Part shown: piece after piece, positions 25,727 through 33,889 of the stretch | Layout of the letters: the number at the start of each line of letters is the position of its first letter | Position numbering within the stretch: the stretch's first letter is position 1 | From: JAKZVK01 sp965261065 | Lineage (GTDB): Bacteria; Acidobacteriota; Terriglobia; Bryobacterales; UBA6623 | Length of the DNA stretch: 64,000 nucleotides | Assembly: GCA_965261065.1 (NCBI GenBank) | Contig: OZ253444.1 | Span: 4,774,001 to 4,838,000, forward strand | Direction of reading: 5' to 3' | The notes under the pieces: model-generated | What the model was told of the DNA's origin: nothing | Database searches by the model: none | The model's input: the letters and a program-made list of their open reading frames with translations, nothing else | Position numbers and translations under genes: made by a program

Positions 25727-26941
25727 TCACTCCGCACCCAGGCTGCGATGCAACAGATGAAGAAAGAGCCCCACATCCGTGACGACGCCGATCGCCTGGC
25801 CGGTGCCGCGGTCCGAAACCTTCGTCACCACGGCCGGGTTGATGTCAACGCAGATCAACTTCACCCACGACGGCAGCATGTTGCCCGTAGCGATCGAGTG
25901 CAGCATCGAGCCGAGGCATATCACCAGCCCCGCGCCTTCGAGCTGTTGCGCATAGAGCGACTGGGCCGCGTTCATATCGGTGACGGTGTCGGGTAGCGGA
26001 CCATCGTCCCGCAGGCTGCCCGCCAGCACGTAGGGCACGTTGTTCTTCACGCATTCGTACAGGATGCCGGAGGCGATTTTGCCTTCCTCGACCGCTTGCC
26101 GGATGCCGCCGCAGTGATACACGGTGTTGATCGCCCGCATATGATTGCGGTGGCCGTGCTCGGCCTGGCGTCCGTCCGACATGCGGATGCCCAGCGACGT
26201 GCCGAGCAGCGCCGCTTCCGCGTCGTGAACGCCCAACGCGTTGCCGGCCAGCAGGCAATCGACGTACCCGCCGCGAATCAGCCCCGATAGCGCCGCCTGC
26301 GCGCCGGTATGCACGACCACCGGCCCCGCCACGATCACCACTCGCTTGCCCGCGGTCTTCATCTCGCGGATCAATCCGGCCGTCTGGCTTACGGCGGTCT
26401 CGACCTGCCGCTCCGATGAAACCTCGTGCGACATGAATGAGAATGCCAGCCGGTCACGTTCCTTCGACTCGGGCACCACGCGGATGCCTTCGTGTCCACA
26501 CACCACCCGGTCGCCCTTCTTGAGATCGCGCAGCTTGCGGCATTCCACGCCCCCGGGCGTGACGACAATGGAGGCGTCCATCCGCTGCTTGCCCACATCG
26601 ACCCAATGGCCTTCGAGCCGGACCTGTGTGCGATGGTTAGTCGTCGAATAGAAGTCCAGCGGCGCGCAGAGGTTCCTTTCGACCTCGCGCGTGACCGCGT
26701 TTTCGCGTCCCTCCGTCCCGCAGCCGAGATCGATCAACTCCTCGATCAACTCGGCCATCGCCTCTTCGGAGGGGGCCTCGACGCGCATCCGCATGTACGA
26801 TTGGTCAACGTTGGTGCGCCCGATGTGGAACTCCTCGACCTCGAACGCGCCGCCGTGCGAGACGATCGTGTCGAACATCCGCTCCATCACGTTGGAGTCG
26901 ACTAGATGCCCGCGCGCCTCAACGATTTCGTGATGATCCAT
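25727..26941 (-). CDS. TIGR00300/LOR-SDH-type protein, probable ornithine cyclodeaminase
   Basis: 404 aa from ATG 26941 (MDHHEIVEARGHLVDSNVME). The N-terminal ~100 residues match the LOR/SDH conserved region, the middle a beta-barrel-like domain, and the C-terminal ~250 a Rossmann-like domain (RVVIVAGPVVVHTGAQAALS, LLAGNALGVHDAEAALLGTS, KLICVDINPAVVTKV). This family is found in archaea and as the C-terminal half of cyanobacterial AgrE/ArgZ, where it makes proline from ornithine with NAD. The exact reaction here is inferred from family knowledge. It stands alone. A palindrome lies just upstream at 27004-27023. Confidence 0.75.
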   Translation of the reverse strand: MDHHEIVEARGHLVDSNVMERMFDTIVSHGGAFEVEEFHIGRTNVDQSYMRMRVEAPSEEAMAELIEELIDLGCGTEGRENAVTREVERNLCAPLDFYSTTNHRTQVRLEGHWVDVGKQRMDASIVVTPGGVECRKLRDLKKGDRVVCGHEGIRVVPESKERDRLAFSFMSHEVSSERQVETAVSQTAGLIREMKTAGKRVVIVAGPVVVHTGAQAALSGLIRGGYVDCLLAGNALGVHDAEAALLGTSLGIRMSDGRQAEHGHRNHMRAINTVYHCGGIRQAVEEGKIASGILYECVKNNVPYVLAGSLRDDGPLPDTVTDMNAAQSLYAQQLEGAGLVICLGSMLHSIATGNMLPSWVKLICVDINPAVVTKVSDRGTGQAIGVVTDVGLFLHLLHRSLGAE

Positions 26942-27003
26942 CGAACCAAGTCTACCGTAACGGCTTGAGCCACCAGCCGAGAGCGCCGGAGCTCCAACCG
27001 TAG

Positions 27004-27185
27004 GGGCACGGCATGCCGTGCCCACTTACCGCAACAAGGCCCGCCCCCGACGTGGCGCACGCCCGTGGCGTGCCGAGCCGAGCCGTGCTAGGCTCTTGTA
27101 CCGCACCCACACCGAACCCTCTCTCGCCCGTGCATCATTCCGTTCCGCAACTAACTTTGTAAGGGTGGACCGCTGTGTCCACCCC
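27004..27185. repeat. Two dispersed palindromes upstream of the TIGR00300 gene
   Basis: A perfect GGGCACGGCATGCCGTGCCC at 27004-27023 and GGGTGGACCGCTGTGTCCACCC at 27163-27184. The bases between hold no gene. Confidence 0.8.
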
Positions 27186-27197
27186 GGTGCCGGGTAT

Positions 27198-27490
27198 TGA
27201 CCGGGCACATGGGTAACACTTTATGCCAAGCACATAGGTAACACATGGACCATCGCCTTGCTATTTAAGGCTGGAGTTCGCCCCCGAACCTGTCAAGGCT
27301 CCCCTGTCGGCTCGCGGGCGCGAGGCCTTGACAGAACCGGGGCCGAATTCCTTTGGTTTCCTCCGCTTACCAAGGCGATGGCCCAGCCTAGCCTCGGCCG
27401 AAGAAAGCTTTGCCAGTGCCCTGATTCCACGAGAGTTAGCGCAGACTTCGCATCAGCCGGCCCGAAAAAGTGTTACCCATGTCCCGGTCA
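27198..27490. mobile_element. IS481-derived MITE (293 bp, non-autonomous)
   Basis: The left end TGACCGGGCACATGGGTAAC (27198) continues ACTTTATGCCAAGCACATAG, matching the IS481 element ends, including the second GGTAACAC. The right end is the inverted TGACCGGGACATGGGTAACA (complement of ~27471-27490). The 200 bases between have no transposase remnant. It includes an inverted pair, CCTGTCAAGGC...GCCTTGACAG, at about 27289-27333. Confidence 0.75.
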
Positions 27491-27553
27491 GCACAAAAAG
27501 GGTCTGCCTCGACACCTTCGGTCTGGCACGGGTGTGCGACAAATTTGTGAGGC

Positions 27554-28843
27554 TCAGGCCGCGCGAGCGCGATTCTCCCAGTAGTCGTCGAAGCGGTTGC
27601 TGAGCCGTGCGCAACGCAAAGCCGTGATAGCGTTCGCGCCGCGCACGCTCCAGAACATGCCCGAGCGCTTCAACCGACTCGCAATGACGGTGCGGCAACC
27701 CGCCTCGATCACGCCTGAGCCCACAAACAAGCCCTGCCGGCGAAACTCGCCGTAACGCATGCGCTCCGCATGGCGCTGGAAGTAGTCCGCCTCCAGCGCC
27801 AGCGGATGCGCCAACTCCGGGTCGTCGGTTTCGATCTCGCGCAGCGCAGTGACGAGTTGCTCGATGCGCCCCGCGTCGAGCTTTTTCTGCATGCGCCGCG
27901 CCCAACCGCGGAGGCGCTTTTGTTGTTGGGGAAACAGCTTCGACGCCAGCTCCCACAGATGTTCGCGAGCGTGATACAAGTCGACGATCTCGATCGCGCC
28001 GGGAAAGTATTCGTGCGAAAGATTCCAGATCCAGCCCGCACCGTCGCCAAGCACGACCTTCTTGCGCGCCCGACTCCAACCCCGTCGCCAAGCCTCGCTG
28101 TAAATGCGGCGTCCGAAGGCGGCGGCGTCCTCGATCGCGCCGGTGTAGCTGGTCGAGTCTTCGTCGCGCACGGGACGGCCTTGTTCGTCGCAGCTTGTTT
28201 GCGTGAACACACAGCCGAGCTTGACCTCGCGCGTGCCGGCCGGGCCGCCGTCCTTACCCTTGCGGCCGGCCGTCTCGGCGGCGGTGACCGGTACGCCCGT
28301 GCCGTCCATCTCGATGTAGAGAATCGGAGTTTCAGGTCCTGACATCGCAGGAAGCTCCAGCGGTACGGCGCGCGCGATCGCGGCTTGTTCTTCGCTGGCG
28401 ACATCTTCGCCGATCGCCTCGGCTTCGCGCTCGACAGCCTTGGCGGTCAGCCGCACTCCGGCCAACTCGTCGAGCAACGCGCGACCGCGATCGAACGACG
28501 TCTCGGAGCCGACCAGCGCCGTCATGCGGCGCACGCCTGGCGAATACTGCGTCGCTTTGACGGCCAGCTCTTGGTCGTGCGGCGCGAAGCCTTTGCCGCA
28601 GCGGCTGCAGTGATAGTACGGCCGTTCGACGACGACCTCGCCCAGCATCGTGACGAGCTTCTTCGGCCGCCGACCGGCGTAGCGCGCTGGCGAGCCGCAG
28701 GCGCAGGGCTGCTGCGATTCGCCGGCCGCGTCTTCGTTCAACAGCGTCTCGAGCAAGACAGCGCCGGCTTGATGCAGCGCGTCGCGCGTCGCCTGTTCGA
28801 CGGCTTCGAGGTCGAGCGACCCGCGCTTGCGCCTCTCACACAA
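27554..28843 (-). CDS. ISKra4-family transposase
   Basis: 429 aa. Zinc-finger pairs CACGSPARYAGRRPKK and HCSRCGKGFAPHD. The catalytic region starts ILYIEMDGTGVPVTA (D), continues VVLGDGAGWIWNLSHEYFPG (D) and ends with SGVIEAGCRTVIASRLKRSG (E). Intact. The only in-frame start candidate is TTG 28843, but the frame is open upstream to the A8 tract inside the preceding gene, so it is probably made as a fusion by -1 frameshifting. Confidence 0.9.
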   Translation of the reverse strand: MCERRKRGSLDLEAVEQATRDALHQAGAVLLETLLNEDAAGESQQPCACGSPARYAGRRPKKLVTMLGEVVVERPYYHCSRCGKGFAPHDQELAVKATQYSPGVRRMTALVGSETSFDRGRALLDELAGVRLTAKAVEREAEAIGEDVASEEQAAIARAVPLELPAMSGPETPILYIEMDGTGVPVTAAETAGRKGKDGGPAGTREVKLGCVFTQTSCDEQGRPVRDEDSTSYTGAIEDAAAFGRRIYSEAWRRGWSRARKKVVLGDGAGWIWNLSHEYFPGAIEIVDLYHAREHLWELASKLFPQQQKRLRGWARRMQKKLDAGRIEQLVTALREIETDDPELAHPLALEADYFQRHAERMRYGEFRRQGLFVGSGVIEAGCRTVIASRLKRSGMFWSVRGANAITALRCARLSNRFDDYWENRARAA

Positions 28844-28869
28844 GACGACCCGTAGCAGCCTCCCTACTT

Positions 28870-29268
28870 CTACGGCGACTTCTTGCTGGATCGCCTCGGT
28901 CGTTTTTTTTCCTGCGGACTCAGCTCGGCGTCCTCGGCGACGGGGCGCAAGCGGCAGATCTGTTCGTTGACTTCGAGCAGTTGTCGGCTCAGCTCCCGGA
29001 AGCGGTGAAAAGCCTCAACTTCGCGTTGCGCTTTGCGCCGCTGGGCGGGCGAGGAAAAGGTCTCACTCACGGTCTTGCCGTTGACCTTCCTGGTCAGGCG
29101 GTAGTTCGGGCCATGAGCGGGCTGGCCGGGCTGATGGCAGCGGCAGGACGGTTTGCCGCAGCGGCCGCTGACAGCGCTGATGGATCCGCTGCGGAAGTCT
29201 CCTAGATCGAGAATCCGAGCGAGGATGGCCTTTCGTTGACGTTCGAGCGCGACGAGAGATTCGGGCAT
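28870..29268 (-). CDS. ISKra4 accessory OrfA (DUF6788-like)
   Basis: 132 aa with a short cysteine motif, CGKPSCRCHQPGQPAHGPNY, followed by LTRKVNGKT and a long charged helix (RRKAQREVEAFHRFRELSRQ). Such small proteins commonly precede ISKra4 transposases. Near its end lies GAA AAA AAA C (plus-strand T8 at 28903-28910). Slipping back one base gives KTTEAIQQEVAVEVGRLLRV and runs into the transposase frame without a stop. Confidence 0.8.
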   Translation of the reverse strand: MPESLVALERQRKAILARILDLGDFRSGSISAVSGRCGKPSCRCHQPGQPAHGPNYRLTRKVNGKTVSETFSSPAQRRKAQREVEAFHRFRELSRQLLEVNEQICRLRPVAEDAELSPQEKKRPRRSSKKSP

Positions 29269-29418
29269 AGTACGCCTCCTTTCCTAACGTATCACTACGT
29301 AAGGATTCGCACGCAAAAAAGGGGGGCCCGCAAATCATCACTTTCTTGTCGCGCACCCGTCTGGCACTGCCCACCCAAACCCACCGGCTAAGATGGGAAC
29401 TTCATCCTGCCCTCCGCA

Positions 29419-30387
29419 ATGCGCCTCCTCCTCTCTCTCGCCGCGCTCCTGCTCGTCCTCTCGCCGGCTCGCGCTCACATCATGAGCATGAGCAGCGGCG
29501 AACTCGTCGTCGAGGGCAATCGCGCCTCCTTCGAACTCCGCATGCCGCTCTACGAAATCGTGCACCTCGAAGAACCCGAGCGCTCGCTGCTCGACAACTT
29601 CCGCCTCTTCCAGCAGGGCAGGGAAGCCCCCTCGCGCAAAGGCTCATGCCGGGCGAACGCCGACGAAGGCGTCTACCGCTGCGAAGTGACATTCGAATTC
29701 CCCGAGCCCATCGAGCAACTCGAAGTCCACTGCACCTTCGCCGCGGTCACCGTGCCCAACCACGTCCACGTGTTGCGCGCGACCCGCGGCGACGTGACTG
29801 AGCAAGCCGTATTCGACTTCAGCTTCAGCCGCTCGACGATCCGCTTCACCCCGCCGACGACAAGCGAACTGTTCTTCTCGCAACTGGGCGCGGGGTTCGT
29901 GCGCGTGTTGCTCGGCCCGTTTCAGATCCTGTTTCTCCTGGCGCTCGTGTTGGCGGGACGCAGCCGTAGCGAGCTGTTCTGGATCACCGCGGCCTTCCTT
30001 CTGGCGCAATCGGTATCGGCCATCGTCATCGGGTACAAGGACTGGCAGCCGCCGCCGCGCTTTGTCGAAGCCGCCGCCGCGCTCACCGTGGCCTATCTCG
30101 CGGTCGAGATACTCGTCCTGGCCGACGCCGGGTATCGTTGGCTCGTGGCCGCGGGGATGGGCGTCTTCCACGGCTTCTATTTCGGCATCTTCCTGCAGCA
30201 GACCGAGATGGACTACCTCTACGTCCTCAGCGGCGTCACGCTCGGCGACGTGCTAGTCCTGCTAGTCTTCGCCTTCCTCTTAGCCCGCTTGAAGGCCGGC
30301 GCGCCCGGCTTGCGTCCCGTACAAGTCGGCGCCGTATTGTTGTTCATCATCGGGGTCGCCTGGTTCATCACCCGCATGTGGAGCTGA
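29419..30387 (+). CDS. HupE/UreJ-2 family membrane protein
   Basis: 322 aa with signal peptide (LLLSLAALLLVLSPARAH). The N-terminal ~150 residues form a soluble exported beta domain. The C-terminal half has about six membrane helices and the HupE/UreJ_2 pattern: GFVRVLLGPFQILFLLAL, FLLAQSVSAI, AGMGVFHGFYFG. In other bacteria related proteins import nickel or support hydrogenase/urease, but no hydrogenase or urease genes are present here, so the role is open. It follows the ISKra4 element by about 60 bases, so its promoter may have been altered. Confidence 0.85.
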   Translation: MRLLLSLAALLLVLSPARAHIMSMSSGELVVEGNRASFELRMPLYEIVHLEEPERSLLDNFRLFQQGREAPSRKGSCRANADEGVYRCEVTFEFPEPIEQLEVHCTFAAVTVPNHVHVLRATRGDVTEQAVFDFSFSRSTIRFTPPTTSELFFSQLGAGFVRVLLGPFQILFLLALVLAGRSRSELFWITAAFLLAQSVSAIVIGYKDWQPPPRFVEAAAALTVAYLAVEILVLADAGYRWLVAAGMGVFHGFYFGIFLQQTEMDYLYVLSGVTLGDVLVLLVFAFLLARLKAGAPGLRPVQVGAVLLFIIGVAWFITRMWS

Positions 30388-30528
30388 GCGCGTAGGGCCC
30401 GACCTAACACTCAGAGCCGCGGGCGTGAGCCCGCGTTGAGATGCAACGGCGGAAAGAGGTCGCCGTCAAGCCGTCGTCGGCTGCCGTGGCGGGTGGAAAC
30501 GGCTCAGCGCAGCTGAATCTTCCGCGAC
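30388..30528. repeat. Spacer with GAGCCGCGGGCGTGAGCCCGCG hairpin
   Basis: An inverted repeat GCGGGC-GTGA-GCCCGC follows the HupE gene (about 30420-30435). No T run. Otherwise nothing recognisable. Confidence 0.5.
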
Positions 30529-30690
30529 GGTCCCTTCGCCCAGGAACTGCAAGTCGCACACCCGGCCATGCTCAAGGCCATCGCCTGCGCCAAGAAGAAG
30601 AACGACCGTCTCGACGCCACCAAGATCAGTGACCTGCTGCGCTGCAACCTGCTGCCGCGCTGCTACGTGGCGCCGCCTGCCAATAAAAGT
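30529..30690 (+). pseudogene. IS110/IS1111-family transposase fragment
   Basis: Reads GPFAQELQVAHPAMLKAIAC then AKKKNDRLDATKISDLLRCN and LLPRCYVAPP, the N-terminal catalytic block of IS110-type (DEDD) transposases, about 54 codons. No start and no remainder; a remnant. It differs from the intact IS110 at 44581. Confidence 0.75.
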
Positions 30691-30793
30691 GCTGGATCTT
30701 GTGATTTCCCCGGTAGCGCTCGACGCAACGGCGGAACTCAACCAAGGGGAACAAATCCATCAGCTGCGAGAAAACGGTCCGTCCGACATGCAT
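30691..30793 (-). pseudogene. IS4-family transposase N-terminal fragment
   Basis: On the minus strand the bases encode MHVGRTVFSQLMDLFPLVEF then RRCVERYRGNHKIQHFYW, the DUF4372-type N-terminus of IS4-family transposases (usual pattern TVFSQLMDFLP..EFR.CV.RY.GN). It stops where the IS110 fragment begins, so two IS remnants abut. Confidence 0.7.
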
Positions 30794-30929
30794 GACCAGC
30801 ATCGTACAGTCAGGCAGGCCGCCGATGGCGTTCAAATCGATTTGCCTCGAAATCAACCCTATCACGCTGTGAAATCGTGACTTACAGAGTCTCTACGAAT
30901 CGACGTTGGGACAGTAGTGGTCCAAACCC

Positions 30930-33172
30930 CTACTCGACGGCCATCGTTACGTCGTCGCGGCTGACTACGCCACCGATCTCGACCGTGATCGGTATCGCGT
31001 CACCCGTGGGGACTCCCGGCGGCACTTTGAAGACGAGTTCGTTCACACCCACCGAGGTCACTGAGGAGCCTGAAAACAGCAGGTTCTCTTCGGGAACCTG
31101 CACTCCTCCGATGCGGATCACCGGGGTCATCGTCGTGTGACGCAGCACGACATTCGATCCGTCCGGCAGACAGACGCCATCAGGTTCGCAGGAGTTGTGA
31201 CCGTTCTCGATCGGCGGCTCGACCGGGCCCAGGCCGTTGGCGTAGACCGTCAGCAGATCACCCGCCGTCGCCGGACGGCTGGCTCCCACCGTGCCCAGCG
31301 GGGCGGCCAGGTCGGCGGTCCCCGCGAAGGTGACGATGGCTTGTCCTTCGCCGTTCTGCGCCAGGGTGAAGATGCCGGGTGAGTAGGTGGCGATCTGAAT
31401 CTCGCTGGGCTCGCTTACTGCCTTCTCCAGGCCGTTCGTAATGATCATCGTCGCCGTCGGGCCGGTCACCCCCATCGGCAACTGCGCGTGGATCAGCCCC
31501 GGCGTCACCAAGAACAGATCTGCCGCGATGCCATCGAACCTCACCCCAACTCCTCCCAGCGTCGTCGGCAGGGGAATCGTCTCTGCCCGAAACTCGCCTT
31601 CCGCCACGAATCCCTCGCCGAAAATCGCGATGATGGACTTGGGCGCCATGGGATGGCCCGGGCTGCCGAAGGGAATAAAGTCCGCCACATCGACGGCAGG
31701 GTTCTCCGCCGGCATAGGGATGGGGGCAGGGGGCACAAAGTCCGCACCGATGATCATCGTCACCGGTATCCGCGCAAGGATGTTGCCGAGGCCGCGGATG
31801 AGCAGGAAGATCCTATACGTGCCGGGACGGCGGGTCCCCGGATCGACGATCACCTCGATCGTGTCGGTTTCGCCGTTGGACTCGCCGTGGTCCGGTGCCG
31901 TCACCAGCCAACTCGCTGTGCGCGGGATCGTGTAGCTCACTGGGCCTCCGACACTGCGAACAGACAACGGTTGCGAGGCAGCGGCACTCTTCCCGAAGGT
32001 AAAGTTGAACGCCCGGGGCGAGACCTTAAGCGCTCGCACCGTTATGGTGACGGTATCGGTATCGACTCCGCCGCGACCGTCATCCACGGTGAGGGTGACG
32101 GTATGGACACCGCCCGGCAGCGTCACCGTCGGACTGACACCGCCCACGGTGCTGAACGGGCCCGTCCAGATGAAGGTGAGCGGATCGCCATTGGGGTCAC
32201 TTGACCCGGAGCCATCCAACGTGACAACCGCGCCGTTCGGGCTCGTGGCGATGCGGGTTCGGTCGGGCCCGGCATTGGCCACAGGCGGTTGGTTGCCATA
32301 CTTGGCCACAAAGATGTCTGCAGAGCCCGCACTGGTCAGGGTGGTTTCGTTGGTCTCCCCCGGGCCAAAGGTGGCCAAACCATAGAAGAAACCCGTCACA
32401 TAGCTATTGCCCGAACCATCCACCGCTATGCCACGGCCAGAGTCACCAAAAGGATCTGGGCCGCCGGCCCGCTTGGCCCAGACCAGGTCGCCGGAGGCAT
32501 CATACTTGGCCACATAGATGTCAACAGAGCCCGCACTGGCCAGGGTGGTCTCGTTGGTCTCCCCGGGCCAAAGGTGGCCGAAACATCGAAGAAACCCGTC
32601 ACATAGCTAGTGCCCGAACCATCCACCGCTATGCCACGGCCCTGGTCATTACTTGTGCCGCCGGCCCGCTTGGCCCAGACCAGGTCGCCGGAGGCATCAT
32701 ACTTGGCCACAAAGATGTCAGAACCGCCCGCACTGGTCAGGGTGGTTTCGTTGGTCTCCCCCGGGCCAAAGGTGGCCGGATCCTGGAAGGAACCTGTCAC
32801 AAAGCTATTGCCCGAACCATCCACCGCTATGCCACGGCCCTGGTCATTACTTGTGCCGCCGGCCCGCTTGGCCCAGACCAGGTCGCCGGAGGCATCATAC
32901 TTGGCCACGAAGATATCAAAAGAGCCCGGACTGGCCAGGGTGGTTTCGTTGGTCTCCCCCGGGCCAAAGGTGGCCGAACCCTGGAACTCACCCGTCACAT
33001 AGCTATTGCCCGCACCATCCACCGCAATGCCAAAGCCAAAGTCAGCACTTGTGCCGCCGGCCCGCTCGGCCCACACGAGATCCTGTGCCCGAAGTGCCGG
33101 GCTCATCGGCAGGCTAAAGCAGAGGCTGAGTGCAGCAAGCAGAAGATATCTGGCTTTTTGCCGGTACATCAT
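30930..33172 (-). pseudogene. Secreted SBBP-repeat/PKD/TIGR03437 protein, one-base frameshift
   Basis: Starts at ATG 33172 with signal peptide (YLLLAALSLCFSLPMSPALR). Order of domains: four tandem SBBP repeats (each with GIAVDGSGNSYVTG and ATFGPGETNETTL), a PKD domain (NQPPVANAGPDRTRIATSPN ... LDGSGSSDPNGDPLTFIWTG), a BACON/Ig-like segment, and a TIGR03437 'Solibacter C-terminal' domain (TPGLIHAQLPMGV, ANGLGPVEPPIENG). The third repeat has four C near 32560 where the other repeats have five, so the frame shifts there (GPGRPTRPPWP instead of GPGETNETTL). The downstream frame then has no start. It may be a real mutation or a homopolymer sequencing error. Without it the protein would be about 747 aa, extracellular, with no enzyme motif. 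Confidence 0.85.
32300..33070 (-). repeat. Four ~156-bp tandem coding repeats (SBBP units)
   Basis: Near-identical DNA units share GTCTCCCCCGGGCCAAAGGT and GGCCCAGACCAGGTCGCCGG blocks on the plus strand. The two central units are almost base-identical over their whole length, which suggests recent expansion or gene conversion. Unit number may vary between strains. Confidence 0.85.
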
Positions 33173-33889
33173 CCCTGGCCGCGGCGGCGCCCACCTCCCC
33201 ACGCAGAGTGTCCCTGCGGGGGCGGCGGGCCCGCCGTGCTCGGCGTTGTACTCGGGGTGGCGTGTCCGCCGATCGTCGGATCCCACGGTCGTTTTCGGTA
33301 AGCGATCGCTTTGGCGCATCGTCGACTCCTCGTGCTTGGTCTTGTGAGTGTAGCGTTTTCTCTGCCAGAAATGGCAGGATTCAGCGCCTAGTCGCGTTTA
33401 CGCGGCTTGGGGTCGATTAGGCCAGGCGTTGTACGGCTGGTTTCTCTGATCGCCTCGCAGCAAGCCTAGGCCGGTTCATTGAACCGGCCTTACGATCGCG
33501 GGCTTAAGCCGTTCCGCGGCGGGCGCTTGTTCCTCGATTGGTTCGAGCCAATCCGGCCGACCCCGGGGGACCACGGGGGGGGACGACCACGGGGGGGGGA
33601 CACGGGGGGGACGACACGGAGGGCACAGTCACCCTAACCCTCAACCGCTGAATCCTATCTTCTTCTGCCCTGTGAGGCAGGCTCCCTCTCGCGGTTTCCT
33701 CCGCGTCGGCCCAATCAGTCACAGAACTTTCAGATCTTCACCCCATTGATTCCAAACCACTTACCCTGTCGGGGCCCCTTTTGCCCCCACCACGCCACCG
33801 TATCCTGAAGGTGAAGAACGCCGGCCCAATGGCCGGCGTTACCGGGCCGCGCGGGCCAACCGCGCGGCCTTTCGCATTTGGAGGAAAGC
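33173..33889. other. Non-coding spacer with G-run cluster
   Basis: No gene supported on either strand. At 33565-33610 the plus strand carries G5, G8, G9 and G7 runs separated by 5, 8 and 4 bases, an arrangement able to form a G-quadruplex. The rest is unremarkable GC-rich sequence with a short inverted pair near 33360 (GCCAGAAATGGC). Confidence 0.6.

Larger units (their letters stand above)
27529..29359 (-). mobile_element. ISKra4-family element (~1.83 kb)
   Basis: Imperfect inverted repeats: CGGGTGTGCGACAAATTTGT (left) and CGGGTGCGCGACAAGAAAGT (complement of right). It holds two minus-strand genes joined by an A8 slippage site. It lies 38 bases from the MITE. The target duplication was not resolved. 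Confidence 0.75.

Noticed and set aside
32300..33070. CRISPR-like repetition
   Set aside because: The units are ~156 bp, contiguous and coding; there are no short repeats with unique spacers.
33504..33722. 72-codon minus-strand frame over the G-runs
   Set aside because: A product of homopolymer runs; no start signal and low complexity.
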